Positions 53,312-61,708 of a DNA stretch of 64,000 bases are shown one piece after another. Within the stretch, counting starts at the first letter, position 1. Every line of letters starts with the position of its first letter. The position numbers and the translations under genes are program-made. The notes under the pieces were generated by a model. That model saw only the letters and a list, made by a program, of their open reading frames with translations, did no database searches and was not told the DNA's origin. The DNA is from Emcibacteraceae bacterium (GTDB taxonomy: Bacteria > Pseudomonadota > Alphaproteobacteria > Sphingomonadales > Emcibacteraceae): contig JAWKXO010000005.1 in assembly GCA_041396985.1 (NCBI GenBank), positions 186,001 to 250,000 of the forward strand, in the 5' to 3' direction.

Positions 53312-55735
53312 TTAAATCGGCTCTCCCGGCGGGATTTGTGCCAGGTCTGATGCTTTGGGCATATATTTCCCCTCAAGGAACAGACCGATCCGCCGTGCCT
53401 GCGCCTGATAATGGGCTTTATATTCGCGGTTCATTTCCTCTTTCGCGATTTTTTCCTCTAAAATCCCCTTAAGCCCGGCCAGATGCGATGCCACCATTGC
53501 CTGCACCGCCGGTGAAGCATCATGATCCGCCGCCGTCATCATCATATAATGGACAAACACATGCCCGACCCGGCGTTGAACCGCCGCTTTTAGCGGATCA
53601 TCAAGCCGCGATGCCAATATGGTATTTTGGGCAATTTTCACGATATAACGGTCAAGACTGATTTGTGAGCTGTCCCGCACATTAAAATCATTGACCCGTG
53701 CCAGGCGATATCTGTCAAACAGAAGGCCGAGTGTATGATTGGCATGGGCTTCCACCAGCGCCAACGCATCAAAACTTGCCCCGGTGTCGCGCGGAAAACT
53801 TTCATTCGTCAGCTCATAGCCAAATGCCTTGGGCGGGATCAGGTCAAGAATATGTTTTGGCAGGGTCAGATAATCGGGCGAAAGTGCTTCTAAGACCAGA
53901 TCCATCGCCGCATCCTGACGCTCGCGTGATACCATGGTATGGCGCGGCACCAGACCGGCCCCCTTGACTTCATAGCCGTAAATCATGCCACCGATTGATT
54001 TTGCCGCCGCATTAATCTGAAACCGTGGCAGATAGTAAAGCGGCACCAATGTTTCCTCAAGGCTGGAAAGCGGTGTTCCATCCGCAATATTATCAAGCCC
54101 GAATTTGGCAAGCGCGACTTTCCGTACCTCATACATCTGTTTTGTGGCTTTCAAAACGTCATCGCCAAAATCCCACAAATGGCTGTCCGCATGAAGGCTT
54201 GATACGCCGCGGCTGTCCGGTCCGTCTGCCACAAACTGATGACCGGAAGCATAGGCATCTTTCAGTATTTTCTGTAGCCCTGCTTTTTCTTCCCCTTCAT
54301 TCGCATACTGACGATACCCCCAGTTCACGGCAATTTTATTCCATTCACCGATTTTTTCACGGTATGGGTTTTTGATGGAAATATTACCGTCCTTATCCAC
54401 TGACATTTTCGGATGCGGGTAATCCATCACATCGTCATCATCATTTGTGCTGGCGATATAATTATGGGCAAACCCAAGTGTATGGCCCACTTCATGCGCG
54501 CCAAGCTGGCGGGTCCGGGCAATGACAAGGGCAATACTGTCATCAATATCGGCTTTACCGTCCTTATAAGGGCCGGTCACCGCATTGGCGATCATAAAAT
54601 CCTGTCGGGACCGCAGTGAGCCAAGAGTCACATGCCCTTTGATAATTTCACCGGTACGCGGATCACGGACACTGGCCCCGTATGACCAGCCACGGGTTGA
54701 GCGGTGAACCCAGTTGACCACATTATAACGCACATCATCCGGGTCCATATCTTCGGGCATAATTTTCGCCTGAAACGCATTTTTAAATCCGGCCGCTTCA
54801 AATGCCTCGTTCCACCATTCAACCCCTTCACGTAAGGCTTCCCTGATCAGTGGCGGAGCGCCACGGTCAATATAATAAATGATCGGCTTGACCGGCTCGC
54901 TGATCGCCGCATTCGGGTCTTTTTTCACCAGACGGTGACGATTGATATAGCGTTTCACGATCGGCTGATCAATCGGAGTGCCGTAATCCATCACTTCCGT
55001 ATCATTAAAGCTCATGGCCGGGTCAAAAATACGCGGCTGATAATTATCATCCGGCAGCTCAACAAAGGATATCCGCTGTTTAAGAGTAATAATTTTCGGA
55101 TTGGCCGCCACCGAGCGGACAAAATTTCCTGGATTATTCCCCATAAAAGTAACCGAGCTTTCAAGTTCGGTATTTTTGGGGAAGGTTTTGACCTTATCAA
55201 AATTGACAAAACTACGGGGCTCGTTAAAGCTGAAATCGCCCTGCCCGCTTCTTTTAATCTTATCAGCTATGCCATGCTGGTCCGACATCATCATATCGGT
55301 AATGTTGATTAGTGTGCTGCCGTCCTTATCGGTGGCAACCGCCTTAAAGCTCCAGACGATAGACGGGGCAAAGGCATTGACCGCAGCCAGCCGTTCACTC
55401 GGGTTGTCACTGGTGGCGATATAGCGGGTGTTTTTCTGATGCAGCAGCACCTTTTCACCGACACGGCCGAAATAAACCAGTTTGGTATCGCCAAGCTGTC
55501 CACGGTCAAGCGCTACATCATTGGATCCAAGCGCCCCGGGAAGACTGACTTTATAGATAAAATCCTGATCAAATTTTTTAATTTCCAGATAAACAGCCCC
55601 TTTCTGATGATCCAGATAGATATCAAAAAAACCCTGTTTTTTTTCCATCCCCTTGGTAAAATCGGATATGGTCTGCGCCTGTGCCGAAGCTGAGAAAATA
55701 ATGATGACTAACGTGCTGAAAAATGCCCGTAACAT
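53312..55735 (-). CDS. Exported zinc metalloprotease (DUF5117/DUF5118 type)
   Basis: 807 residues from the ATG at 55735, which has GGGGA before it and opens a signal peptide (MLRAFFSTLVIIIFSASAQA). The zinc motif HEVGHTLGFAHN lies about halfway, as in the metzincin-like bacterial family with DUF5117 and DUF5118 on either side. A large periplasmic or secreted protease. Shares its upstream region with the divergent lipoprotein gene. Target unknown. Confidence 0.88.
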   Translation of the reverse strand: MLRAFFSTLVIIIFSASAQAQTISDFTKGMEKKQGFFDIYLDHQKGAVYLEIKKFDQDFIYKVSLPGALGSNDVALDRGQLGDTKLVYFGRVGEKVLLHQKNTRYIATSDNPSERLAAVNAFAPSIVWSFKAVATDKDGSTLINITDMMMSDQHGIADKIKRSGQGDFSFNEPRSFVNFDKVKTFPKNTELESSVTFMGNNPGNFVRSVAANPKIITLKQRISFVELPDDNYQPRIFDPAMSFNDTEVMDYGTPIDQPIVKRYINRHRLVKKDPNAAISEPVKPIIYYIDRGAPPLIREALREGVEWWNEAFEAAGFKNAFQAKIMPEDMDPDDVRYNVVNWVHRSTRGWSYGASVRDPRTGEIIKGHVTLGSLRSRQDFMIANAVTGPYKDGKADIDDSIALVIARTRQLGAHEVGHTLGFAHNYIASTNDDDDVMDYPHPKMSVDKDGNISIKNPYREKIGEWNKIAVNWGYRQYANEGEEKAGLQKILKDAYASGHQFVADGPDSRGVSSLHADSHLWDFGDDVLKATKQMYEVRKVALAKFGLDNIADGTPLSSLEETLVPLYYLPRFQINAAAKSIGGMIYGYEVKGAGLVPRHTMVSRERQDAAMDLVLEALSPDYLTLPKHILDLIPPKAFGYELTNESFPRDTGASFDALALVEAHANHTLGLLFDRYRLARVNDFNVRDSSQISLDRYIVKIAQNTILASRLDDPLKAAVQRRVGHVFVHYMMMTAADHDASPAVQAMVASHLAGLKGILEEKIAKEEMNREYKAHYQAQARRIGLFLEGKYMPKASDLAQIPPGEPI

Positions 55736-55851
55736 GGCCGTCCCCTTTTGACAAATTGGTTTTATTTTGTGAAAGCTTAAGGGCAATTGAACCCAAGTTC
55801 AAGCCTTGCTATGCTGGTAAGTATAAAAACGGTAATGAAAGATATGAAATA

Positions 55852-56757
55852 ATGAAAAAAATTATGCCACTCCTTATATGTACTGCTTTAAGTGCCTGTA
55901 GTGGAAATGACCAGGCAGACGATAAACCCCTTACCCCCGCTGATTATGCCGATTATGTGGTGATCGGAAAATCGGTCAACACGAGGCAGAAACAATCCGG
56001 TGAAAAAAATCTGCTCAATACCGTGTTTTTCGCTGAAATTTTTCAGACAAAAAGGGCAATTGACGGGATCGGTGTTACCAATAGTGTTCTGACCGGTCCG
56101 GGCAAAGCAAAGGATGGACTTAAATTTTCCGATGGTGATACCCGCTACCTTACCGGCGGCAGGGTCGGAACCATTGAAGAACTTGATAAAATATTTCCTG
56201 ATTCCACCTATTATTTCAGCTTTGACACCCCCGCCGGGAAAATAAGAAACCTGCCCGCCATTTTTAAAAAAGACGGCGATGAAAGTTTAAATCCCGGACC
56301 GATTACCTTGTCCTTATCCCAAAATGGAAGCCCGGTGGACCCCGCCACCATTGACCCGGAACATGACCTGCTGGTGACATGGAGCCCTTTTGAAAAAGGG
56401 GCCGCAGACCCGGACGGCATCATTGATGATATGATCTATGTCATGTTTGGAAACTGCATGGGCATCGAAACCGTTCATAGTGGTCATGCATTTGATCCCG
56501 GTAGCCTCACTTTCCGTGCTGAAAGCTTCATAGTTCCTGCATCCAAACTTTTTGCCGGGCAGCCATTTATGCTGGAAGTGGAGCATTCAAACATGGAAAC
56601 CGATATTTATAAAGGCATAGAAATTATTGTGACCTATGCGGCTTCCACATTTCTTGATCTTAAAACCATTGGTGAAAATACTGAAAACCCCGCCTGTCCC
56701 GCTGTTCCGCTTGCTTTTGATGGTGGTGCCAGCGACCGGATAAGGGCGCCGGAATAA
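55852..56757 (+). CDS. Lipoprotein of unknown function
   Basis: 301 residues from the ATG at 55852; the open frame extends upstream across the metalloprotease start but that part is not supported. The lipobox LSAC (about 13-16) follows a short leader. The rest is beta-rich, soluble and without a known domain. It faces away from the metalloprotease gene, 116 bases away, and ends just before a bidirectional terminator. Confidence 0.72.
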   Translation: MKKIMPLLICTALSACSGNDQADDKPLTPADYADYVVIGKSVNTRQKQSGEKNLLNTVFFAEIFQTKRAIDGIGVTNSVLTGPGKAKDGLKFSDGDTRYLTGGRVGTIEELDKIFPDSTYYFSFDTPAGKIRNLPAIFKKDGDESLNPGPITLSLSQNGSPVDPATIDPEHDLLVTWSPFEKGAADPDGIIDDMIYVMFGNCMGIETVHSGHAFDPGSLTFRAESFIVPASKLFAGQPFMLEVEHSNMETDIYKGIEIIVTYAASTFLDLKTIGENTENPACPAVPLAFDGGASDRIRAPE

Positions 56758-56769
56758 TAAAACACAAAA

Positions 56770-56797
56770 AAAGGCGGCCAAAAGACCGCCTTTAAAT
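56770..56797. terminator. Bidirectional terminator
   Basis: Stem AAAGGCGG/CCGCCTTT with an eight-base loop. A-run on the left and T on the right, between the lipoprotein gene and the MAPEG gene, which converge here. Confidence 0.82.
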
Positions 56798-56813
56798 GAA
56801 GATTATTTCATTC

Positions 56814-57209
56814 TTACATTGGTGAATTTGCCATATTCATCGCTGCGCCGATTATGCCACCGATCACCAGGATAACCGTCGGCAAAAAGCTTAAGCCAAA
56901 ACCCATGCTGCGTTTTTCCGGATCAGCAACATAGCTTTTATAATAAATAAATCGTCCGATGATAAAGACTATACCAAGGCCCGCTGCAATTTCGGAGCCA
57001 TAAGCTCTGGCAAACATGACCATTCCGGGAATAAAAGCCACCAAAAGTTCAAGTGTATTCATCTGCACCCGATAATAACGTTCAAAAACGTCGTTACCGG
57101 TTGTTGCAGGCGCTTTAATACCGCTTTGCACCCGGGCCTTACCGACCATCATTGCAAAAAATACATATTCTACCAGCGCAATGCCAATTACGATTGTTAC
57201 AAGATCCAT
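56814..57209 (-). CDS. MAPEG-family membrane protein
   Basis: 131 residues, four helices. ERYYRVQMNTLELLVAFIP is the MAPEG signature with the conserved R/N/E residues that hold glutathione. Family members are glutathione transferases or peroxidases in the membrane. GGAGAAAGGG precedes the ATG. Inner membrane; substrate unknown. Confidence 0.86.
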   Translation of the reverse strand: MDLVTIVIGIALVEYVFFAMMVGKARVQSGIKAPATTGNDVFERYYRVQMNTLELLVAFIPGMVMFARAYGSEIAAGLGIVFIIGRFIYYKSYVADPEKRSMGFGLSFLPTVILVIGGIIGAAMNMANSPM

Positions 57210-57345
57210 GAATTCCCTTTCTCCTATAGTTTGTGTGACCTGAGCCTATGCCACATTTTGAAAACTGTCAATTAACTGTTTCTTTACCCTGATTTTTAAA
57301 CTTTTTTAACAGATTTGTCGATATTATGGCAGAACGCTTAACCTC

Positions 57346-57397
57346 GGGCGGCCATTTTCCCCTATCGAGTTCTCTTGTTTGGCCGCCCAATTTTTTT
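57346..57397 (+). terminator. Orphan terminator upstream of the MAPEG gene
   Basis: Perfect stem GGGCGGCC/GGCCGCCC around a 27-base loop with a CCCC patch, followed by seven T (57391-57397). It faces the plus strand, where no gene precedes it. A second hairpin follows at 57418-57449. Like the one at 51217, it may end a small RNA. Confidence 0.5.
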
Positions 57398-57417
57398 CTC
57401 CCTATTATAATTAAGCG

Positions 57418-57449
57418 CTAAGGGCGACAGTGATGCCGCCCTTAATTTT
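57418..57449. terminator. Terminator at the 3' end of the amidohydrolase operon
   Basis: Stem TAAGGGCG/CGCCCTTA with a 10-base loop immediately after the stop of the minus-strand amidohydrolase gene. T-rich on the plus side (AATTTTT) and weakly so on the minus side. Confidence 0.6.
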
Positions 57450-58702
57450 TAATTCTGATAATATCTTTTGCCAAATGGCTCGCCGCGATCCAGATTAAGA
57501 TACCGGTCCCGCAGCATCGTACGGCGGGAGACAAGATCATATTCAACCCCGCGGATAATGACATGATCAGTGTTTGATGTAACTTCAAGCGGGTCACCGT
57601 CCCAGACAACCACATCGGCATCCTTGCCGACCTCGATTGATCCGACGATCCTATCAACACTGAATATCTGCGCCGGGTTAATGGTTATGGAACGGATCGC
57701 CCCGTCATGGCTCATCCCGTGGGCAACCGCCATACCGGCAAACTGCAAAATGTGATGCCCGTAATAAAGGCTGCCATTTCCCGAAATAAGCGAAAATTTA
57801 ACACCCGCCTTTTCAAGCCGCGCCGCATTTGAAAATGTGGTGCCAGCCATGGTGACGTTGCCGAATAAATTATCCTCCGGCACGATGATCACCGGAATAT
57901 CGGCGGCCACCAGTTCATCGGCAACTTTCCAGGCTTCCTGTGCGCCCTGAATGACAATATCCACGCCGTAATCTTTCTTAAGCTCGATGGCACCGCGGAT
58001 TTCCGCTTCACTGCCCATTTCCATGACCAGCTTTTTTGTACCCTTAAGCACCGGGACAAGCGCCTCCATATCGGCAATGGAAAGCAGATAACCCTGTGAC
58101 TGTCCGCGCATCACCCGTGATTTATTACGCTCATAATCAAGCACCTGATCGAAAATAGCCCTGATCCGGTTCCAGGCAACGGCCCGGTTCTGCGCATTTT
58201 CAAACTTTGCATGCATCGGCCCTTCAGCAAAGCGCATATCCGGCTTGTTATCCATGGTAATGATCGCCGAAGTGCCGCTGAAAATATCACCTGATGATGT
58301 CGGCGATGATACGGCCCGGGTCACACCCTGACGCCGTCCTTCCTCAATCACGACGGACCCGCTGTTAAGCGCATATTTAACATCGAATGACGCGGTCATG
58401 CCTGAATCATTGGCACTTGTATCCGATGAAAAAATCCGCGTTGCCCCTTCGGACAGGCCATAAATACTGCTGCTACTCATAATGCCCGGGGTTACTTCCT
58501 TACCACTGGCATCTATGATCCGCGCATTTGCTGGTACCTGAACATTGGCACCGACCGCGGTGATTTTACCATTTTCTATCAGCACCGTCCCCTTTTCAAT
58601 GGGGGCACCAACCGCTGTGTGGATTTTGCCGCCGACAATGGCGATTGTTTCTGCCATGACTGGTGTTGCGAGTAAGGCTATAAGAATTGCAAGATATCTC
58701 AT
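57449..58702 (-). CDS. Exported amidohydrolase-like protein lacking the metal HxH
   Basis: 417 residues from the ATG at 58702, which overlaps the previous gene's stop by four bases. Signal peptide MRYLAILIALLATPVMA. It has the composite beta domain (IAIVGGKIHTAVG) and the C-terminal GSIEVGKDADVVVWDGDP of amidohydrolases, but where active enzymes read D-x-H-x-H it reads TPGIMSSSSIYGL. It is therefore probably inactive as a hydrolase or works without metal. Sits next to an intact paralog. Possibly a partner subunit. Confidence 0.85.
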   Translation of the reverse strand: MRYLAILIALLATPVMAETIAIVGGKIHTAVGAPIEKGTVLIENGKITAVGANVQVPANARIIDASGKEVTPGIMSSSSIYGLSEGATRIFSSDTSANDSGMTASFDVKYALNSGSVVIEEGRRQGVTRAVSSPTSSGDIFSGTSAIITMDNKPDMRFAEGPMHAKFENAQNRAVAWNRIRAIFDQVLDYERNKSRVMRGQSQGYLLSIADMEALVPVLKGTKKLVMEMGSEAEIRGAIELKKDYGVDIVIQGAQEAWKVADELVAADIPVIIVPEDNLFGNVTMAGTTFSNAARLEKAGVKFSLISGNGSLYYGHHILQFAGMAVAHGMSHDGAIRSITINPAQIFSVDRIVGSIEVGKDADVVVWDGDPLEVTSNTDHVIIRGVEYDLVSRRTMLRDRYLNLDRGEPFGKRYYQN

Positions 58703-60087
58703 TGGTGATCTCCCGCAGTTACATAGCCAAGGGCATGATCGGTGATCCACTGATTTTCACTATTATTACGGTCATAATGAAGCGCGCCGTCGATAAACAC
58801 ATTTTCCGCCAGTGCATAAACACTGAGCGGGTCACCGTTCCAAATTACCACATCCGCATTTTTGCCGACCTCTAGCGATCCAATCTGATCGGCAAGGCCA
58901 ATTGATTTGGCAGGGTTCAGGGTCAGCCAGCGGAACACTTCTCCCCGGGTAAAATGAAGCCCGACCCGCTCCCCGTCTGCCCAGGCTTTCGCCGCTTCCT
59001 GGTTTAGGCGCTGACCGCCCGTATCACTGTCCGAATGAACAATGGCGCAACCACCTGCTGCCGCCATCATCGGGATATTTTCATCAATCCCGTCAAAGCT
59101 TTCCAGCTTGAAACCCCACCAGTCAGCCCACATTCCGGCACAGATATCATTTTCCGCCAGAATATCGGCAATTTTATAGGCTTCAACCGCATGGTGAAAA
59201 GCGGCGACTTTATAATGGAATTCTTTGGCCATATTAATCACATCGACCATTTCATCAGCACGGTAGCAATGCATCTGGATACTAATCTCACCGTTTAAAA
59301 CGCCCATCAGCGTTTCCAGTTTCAAATCGCGTTTCGGTGCTTTGACATCCTTGCCCGCTTTATAATCTTCGTAATATTTATCCCAGGCATTTTTATAGTC
59401 TGTTGCCTCAATCCATGATGTGCGGTATCCGGCAAACTGCCCCATGGCCGTGGCAAATCTCCCCTGCGAACGATGAACCCCGCGCGGGTTTTCGCCGCAG
59501 GCCATTTTAAGGCCGTATGGCGCACCGGGGAACTTCATTCCTTCCGTTGATCGGCTGGGCACCATTTTAAGGGTTACGCCTCGACCACCAAATCGGTTTG
59601 CTGACCCGGGCAAATTCTGTTGTGTTGTAACCCCCGCCGCCAGCGCCGCCGGGAAATTCGGGGTTTGCGGCCATATGGAATGCTCGCCCCAGACATCGGC
59701 CGTGTTTGGCGCCTTTACCTCATTACCGCCATCGGTCCAGATGCCCATATGCGAATGCATGTCGATAATCCCGGGGGTGACCCATTTTCCGGTACCATCA
59801 ATAATTTTGGCCCCGGCCGGAATATCAATCGTCTCGCCAACGGCAATAATTTTACCACCATTCATCACCACAGTGCCGCTTTCGATCTCCCCACCGTCCC
59901 CGGTCAGGATATGGGCATTTGTAATCGCCGTCATTTCCGACGGCCACGGCACATAGGTACTTGGAAACGGATCTTTATCAATCACCACCATTGGCGCGCG
60001 GTTATCTGCTTCCTGCGCAAAGGCGGCCGAAGTGATCATAACGGCTGAAACACAGGTCAGCAGCTTCAGGAATTTTGAAAATTTCAT
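58699..60087 (-). CDS. Exported amidohydrolase
   Basis: 462 residues from the ATG at 60087, with GGAGAA before it. Signal peptide with cleavage at AFA/Q. Metal ligands are present: DMHSHMG (HxH), IQMHCYRADEM, AFHHAVEAY and IVHSDSD. Ends with GSLEVGKNADVVIWNGDP. Likely a dipeptidase/imidazolonepropionase-like hydrolase of the periplasm. Forms an operon with the HxH-lacking paralog. Confidence 0.88.
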   Translation of the reverse strand: MKFSKFLKLLTCVSAVMITSAAFAQEADNRAPMVVIDKDPFPSTYVPWPSEMTAITNAHILTGDGGEIESGTVVMNGGKIIAVGETIDIPAGAKIIDGTGKWVTPGIIDMHSHMGIWTDGGNEVKAPNTADVWGEHSIWPQTPNFPAALAAGVTTQQNLPGSANRFGGRGVTLKMVPSRSTEGMKFPGAPYGLKMACGENPRGVHRSQGRFATAMGQFAGYRTSWIEATDYKNAWDKYYEDYKAGKDVKAPKRDLKLETLMGVLNGEISIQMHCYRADEMVDVINMAKEFHYKVAAFHHAVEAYKIADILAENDICAGMWADWWGFKLESFDGIDENIPMMAAAGGCAIVHSDSDTGGQRLNQEAAKAWADGERVGLHFTRGEVFRWLTLNPAKSIGLADQIGSLEVGKNADVVIWNGDPLSVYALAENVFIDGALHYDRNNSENQWITDHALGYVTAGDHQ

Positions 60088-60200
60088 TAGCTTCTCCCAC
60101 AACTATTCAGATTTTTTTTATTTTTCCCTTTAATTCACGGTATAAGAATGATTAACTACATTCAATAAAAATCATATTCATAAAAAAAGAGGATATTATC

Positions 60201-60746
60201 ATGAAAAGAAGAAGTTTCTTTGCCGCAGCCGGCCTCAGTGCCCTCGCGGCGACAATGCTATCAGGTAAAGCATCAGCCCAGTCAGGCGGGAAAATTGATG
60301 CCAAACTGGCCGAACTCGGGATTGAAGTTGCCCCGGCGGCGGCCCCGGTTGCCGCCTATGTCGGCTGGCGCAAAGTTGGCAATCTTGTCTATATCGCCGG
60401 ACAGGTCCCTCATAATGAAAACGGCAACATTATCGGTAAACTCGGCGCCAATATGACCACGGAACAGGGGTACGAAGCGGCCCGTGCCTGTGGTATTTCC
60501 ATTTTAGGCCAGCTGAAATCTGCCCTGAACGGTGACCTTGACCGCGTAAAACAATGCATTCAAATTCAGGGGCTGGTTAACTCCACTGATGATTTTACCG
60601 AACAGCATCTGGTGATTAACGGCACATCCGAACTGTTCCGTGATATCTGGGGCGAAGCCGGTCTTGCCGCACGTGCCGCTGTCGGCACCAACAGTCTGCC
60701 GCTTGGCATTGCCTGTGAAGTCCTCGCCGTCTTCGAGGTGGCGTAA
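60201..60746 (+). CDS. Tat-exported RidA-family protein
   Basis: 181 residues. KRRSFFAAAGLSALAATML is a twin-arginine signal ending at ASA/Q near residue 26. The rest is a RidA (YjgF/UK114) domain: KVGNLVYIAGQVPHNENGNI, DRVKQCIQIQGLVNSTDDFTEQHLVINGTS and the conserved arginine R158 in AARAAVGTNSLPLG that holds the imine/enamine substrate. RidA hydrolyses reactive enamines made by PLP enzymes, normally in the cytosol. A Tat-exported form is unusual. Its stop overlaps the next start by one base. AGAGGA precedes the ATG. Confidence 0.87.
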   Translation: MKRRSFFAAAGLSALAATMLSGKASAQSGGKIDAKLAELGIEVAPAAAPVAAYVGWRKVGNLVYIAGQVPHNENGNIIGKLGANMTTEQGYEAARACGISILGQLKSALNGDLDRVKQCIQIQGLVNSTDDFTEQHLVINGTSELFRDIWGEAGLAARAAVGTNSLPLGIACEVLAVFEVA

Positions 60747-61303
60747 TGTTCCGCCGGGCTTTCCTCACATCAATCGTTGCGAGTATCCTTGCCGCCTGCG
60801 GTAAATCGGAACAGGCGTCAGAGGAAAAAATGCCATCTAAACCTGCCGCCGGGAGTGGTGGCAGAGTTGATGCAAAGCTAGCAGACCTTGGTATTGAACT
60901 GCCGGAGGCAAGAACCCCGATTGCTGCCTATACCCCGATCCGTAAAGTCGGCAATATGGTTTATATCGCAGGACAGGGTCCAAGTGATCAGGGCGTCGTC
61001 GGTAAGGATTATACCACTGAACAGGCATATCAAATGGCCCGCGAGGCTGGCATTCTGGTACTAAGCCAGTTAAAAGCCGCCTGCGACGGTGATCTGGACC
61101 GGGTTGTGCAATGCGTGCAGCTACAGGGACTTGTCCGCTGTACCAGCGATTATACTGAACAGCATCTGGTCATCAATGGCACATCTGAACTGTTCCGTGA
61201 TGTCTTTGGCGATAGCGGTCTTGCCGCGCGTGCCGCTGTCGGTACCAACTCCTTACCGGTCGGGTTTGTCTGCGAAGTGATCGCAACATTCGAGATCGCC
61301 TAG
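60746..61303 (+). CDS. Lipoprotein RidA-family protein
   Basis: 185 residues. Leader MFRRAFLTSIVASILAAC has a lipobox with C18, so it is lipid-anchored. The RidA core matches the Tat-exported neighbour: KVGNMVYIAGQGPSD, DRVVQCVQLQGLVRCTSDYTEQHLVINGTS and R162 in AARAAVGTNSLPVG. Two RidA paralogs in tandem, exported by different routes. Followed directly by the DksA-like gene. Confidence 0.87.
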   Translation: MFRRAFLTSIVASILAACGKSEQASEEKMPSKPAAGSGGRVDAKLADLGIELPEARTPIAAYTPIRKVGNMVYIAGQGPSDQGVVGKDYTTEQAYQMAREAGILVLSQLKAACDGDLDRVVQCVQLQGLVRCTSDYTEQHLVINGTSELFRDVFGDSGLAARAAVGTNSLPVGFVCEVIATFEIA

Positions 61304-61636
61304 GTGTCTCAATCATTCAATCATTTTAAAAAGCGTCTGCTTGAAAAAAAGCAGGCGCTTTTGTCTATTATCGAAGGGGCAAAGGATAATTCAAAAGCCG
61401 TAACCCTTGATCAGTCAACTGTCGGTCGCCTTTCCCGCATGGACGCCATGCAGGGACAGGCCATGGCCGAAGAGGTCAAAAGAAGGCGGTTGAATGACCT
61501 TAAAAAAATTGATGCTGCGCTGAGACGGATTGAAGAAGATGACTTTGGTTATTGCCTGAACTGCGGCGACGATATCGATGAAAAACGCCTTGCGTTTGAT
61601 CCATCAATCACCCTTTGCACTAACTGCGCGCGGTAG
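61304..61636 (+). CDS. DksA/TraR-family zinc-finger protein
   Basis: 110 residues starting with a GTG right after the RidA stop. Coiled-coil hairpin (residues 5-75), then a four-cysteine zinc finger CLNCGDD...CTNCAR. DksA relatives bind the RNA polymerase secondary channel. It lacks the DxxDxA of DksA at the coiled-coil tip (reads TVGRLSRMDAMQG), so it belongs to the short YbiI/TraR side. Cytoplasmic. Confidence 0.85.
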   Translation: MSQSFNHFKKRLLEKKQALLSIIEGAKDNSKAVTLDQSTVGRLSRMDAMQGQAMAEEVKRRRLNDLKKIDAALRRIEEDDFGYCLNCGDDIDEKRLAFDPSITLCTNCAR

Positions 61637-61650
61637 CAAGGTCCCGCAAT

Positions 61651-61690
61651 AAAAAAGGCCGCCCCCGAAACGGGAACGGCCCTCTTTTTT
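61651..61690. terminator. Bidirectional terminator between the RidA/DksA operon and the third Tat-PLP gene
   Basis: GGCCG/CGGCC outer and CCCG/CGGG inner stem with A-run on the left and T-run on the right, so transcripts from both sides end here. Confidence 0.85.
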
Positions 61691-61708
61691 ATTTGCTATT
61701 ACTAAGCC

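Noticed and set aside
57326..57421. 31-codon open frame spanning the orphan terminator
   Set aside because: Runs through the terminator stem and has no ribosome-binding site.
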